A DNA stretch of 23,889 bases from CAZTXD01 sp964617995 (GTDB lineage Bacteria > Actinomycetota > Acidimicrobiia > Spongiisociales > ZC4RG35). The notes beneath the pieces are model-generated. The model did not search any database and was not told the origin of the DNA. It saw only the letters and a program-made list of their open reading frames with translations. This document shows positions 23,157-23,889 of the stretch, piece after piece. Each line of letters begins with the position of its first letter. The stretch's first letter is position 1. A program made the translations under genes and the position numbers. The stretch is taken from NCBI GenBank assembly GCA_964617995.1, contig CAZTXD010000047.1, positions 1 to 23,889 of the forward strand, written 5' to 3'.

Positions 23157-23488
23157 CGTGACGAGCGTAGAGGAGGCCCGGTGCCGATCATACGAAGGTC
23201 CTGCCTGGCGTCTCGATCCGACACTTCTGGTCGTGTCGCTCACCTCAACACGACTCGGGACGATGCAGACCGGAGAGGCGCCACCCTCAGTCGGCGTGCG
23301 GAAGGGGAAGAGGGACTTGCGGGCGACCTTGGCCACCGTCTTGTCGGGATGGGAACCCAACGTGGCCAGCACGTCCCCGGTGGTCGAGACGAGCCCGCCA
23401 GACCTGGTCCGCCAAGAGATGTCCCAGTCGTCGGAAGCTGAGCCCATCGGGGCGAACGCCAATGGCTGAGCCGGTGCCGATGTGACCC
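23157..23488. other. Stretch with a short coding-like relic upstream of the aminotransferase
   Basis: No intact gene is seen. A minus-strand frame from an ATG at 23447 encodes SGGLVSTTGDVLATLG followed by SHPDKTVAKVARKSLF (about 23298-23399), a basic helical pattern like helical-repeat proteins. It then degenerates and runs in frame into the aminotransferase without a stop. It may be a decayed gene fragment; no family is claimed. Confidence 0.35.
23164..23169 (-). promoter_or_regulatory. -10 element for a leaderless start of the aminotransferase
   Basis: TACGCT on the minus strand is followed after exactly 7 nt by GTG 23156. No good -35 element is visible, so this is a moderate-confidence site. 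Confidence 0.4.
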
Positions 23489-23872
23489 TCAGACGCGGCC
23501 GGCGCGTACCATGACCCGGTCCCGCTGGACCCGGAGCGGTGTCTCCACGGGGAAGTCGGCGGCGATGTCGATGTGCTCTGCGGTCCACTCCTTCACCCAG
23601 GCTCGATCCTCGGCCGAGCCTTCGCTCACCCAGCCGCCGTCACGCAGGGTGTCGAAGAGCAACTGGGTGTAGGTGGATGCGTCGATGTCCAGTTCCCGCA
23701 CGACGAAACACGAGGTGGACTTGCGACTGACGAACCCGACCATCGCCGTGTCGCACCCGCATCCGGGGCAGTCGCAGACCACGGGCGGGAAGTGAACGAG
23801 CTCACCGGGAACCGTCCACGAGAAGTCTCCATCCGTTTCATCGGTTGCTTCGGTGGCGACGAACAGTTTCAT
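23489..23872 (-). CDS. Small conserved actinobacterial-type protein with cysteine cluster (unknown function)
   Basis: The 127-aa cytoplasmic protein starts MKLFVATEATDETDGDFSWTV; a Cys-rich segment CDCPGCGCD (residues 33-41) gives four closely spaced cysteines that could bind zinc or iron. The rest is alpha/beta, with an acidic helix region (DIDASTYTQLLFDTLRD) and a basic C-terminal end (LRVQRDRVMVRAGRV). I recall similar short hypothetical proteins in actinobacteria but no known function. The ATG at 23870-23872 is supported by AGGAGGG about 6 nt upstream at the window edge. It is on the same strand as the aminotransferase but separated by 332 nt, so it is probably a separate transcript. Confidence 0.75.
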   Translation of the reverse strand: MKLFVATEATDETDGDFSWTVPGELVHFPPVVCDCPGCGCDTAMVGFVSRKSTSCFVVRELDIDASTYTQLLFDTLRDGGWVSEGSAEDRAWVKEWTAEHIDIAADFPVETPLRVQRDRVMVRAGRV

Positions 23873-23889
23873 CGGGTTCCCTCCTGTCG

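Overview
The window looks like a scaffold piece from a high-GC actinobacterium, possibly of the Acidimicrobiia type; the lineage is inferred from composition and gene style only. Hand counts give about 77% G+C inside a gene (20101-20160). GTG starts are common, neighbouring genes often overlap by 4 nt (ATGA or GTGA), and at least two genes seem to have leaderless starts. Two runs of exactly 100 N (5981-6080 and 15720-15819) are scaffold gaps of unknown true length. I see no rRNA, tRNA, CRISPR array or intact insertion sequence.

Region 1 (1-5700, minus strand). From promoter-distal to proximal it holds a membrane molybdopterin oxidoreductase (75-1094), an isoprenylcysteine-methyltransferase-like membrane protein (1091-1579), a 123-aa helical protein (1680-2051), an SMC/Rad50-like ATPase with a zinc-hook CxxC and a HEPN-like C-terminus (2048-4474), and a TPR-like protein (4575-5696). 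The ATPase has RloC-like architecture and overlaps the small gene by 4 nt. This module is the best candidate here for an undescribed, defence-type system.

Region 2 (5697-6209) is a decayed stretch. It contains a C-terminal remnant of a YjbR/MmcQ-family gene and 70-bp tandem repeats that break the assembly.

Region 3 (6210-17158) is a coherent muropeptide / anhydro-MurNAc salvage regulon. One tightly packed minus-strand operon encodes a lipoprotein binding protein, a cytoplasmic beta-lactamase-fold hydrolase (AmiE-like candidate), two permeases, MurQ, AnmK and two ATPases of an Opp/Dpp-type ABC importer. Divergently, a phosphotriesterase-family hydrolase, a GNAT acetyltransferase and a GntR/UTRA regulator form a second operon. 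The 99-bp divergent region carries two tandem sites resembling the DasR-type operator TGGTCTAGACC, one sitting on the predicted start point of a good TTGACG-N17-TAGGGT promoter. The proposed route is: import muropeptide or anhydro-MurNAc, trim the peptide, phosphorylate with AnmK, cleave the lactyl ether with MurQ to give GlcNAc-6-P, with control by the UTRA regulator.

Region 4 (17159-21604, plus strand) carries a leaderless SNF2-family helicase translationally coupled to a SWIM zinc-finger protein, then a VOC-family protein and a hairpin terminator.

Region 5 (21605-23889) has a non-coding stretch of lower GC, then on the minus strand a MalY/PatB-type aminotransferase with a leaderless start, a short coding-like relic upstream of it, and a small cysteine-cluster protein at the window edge.
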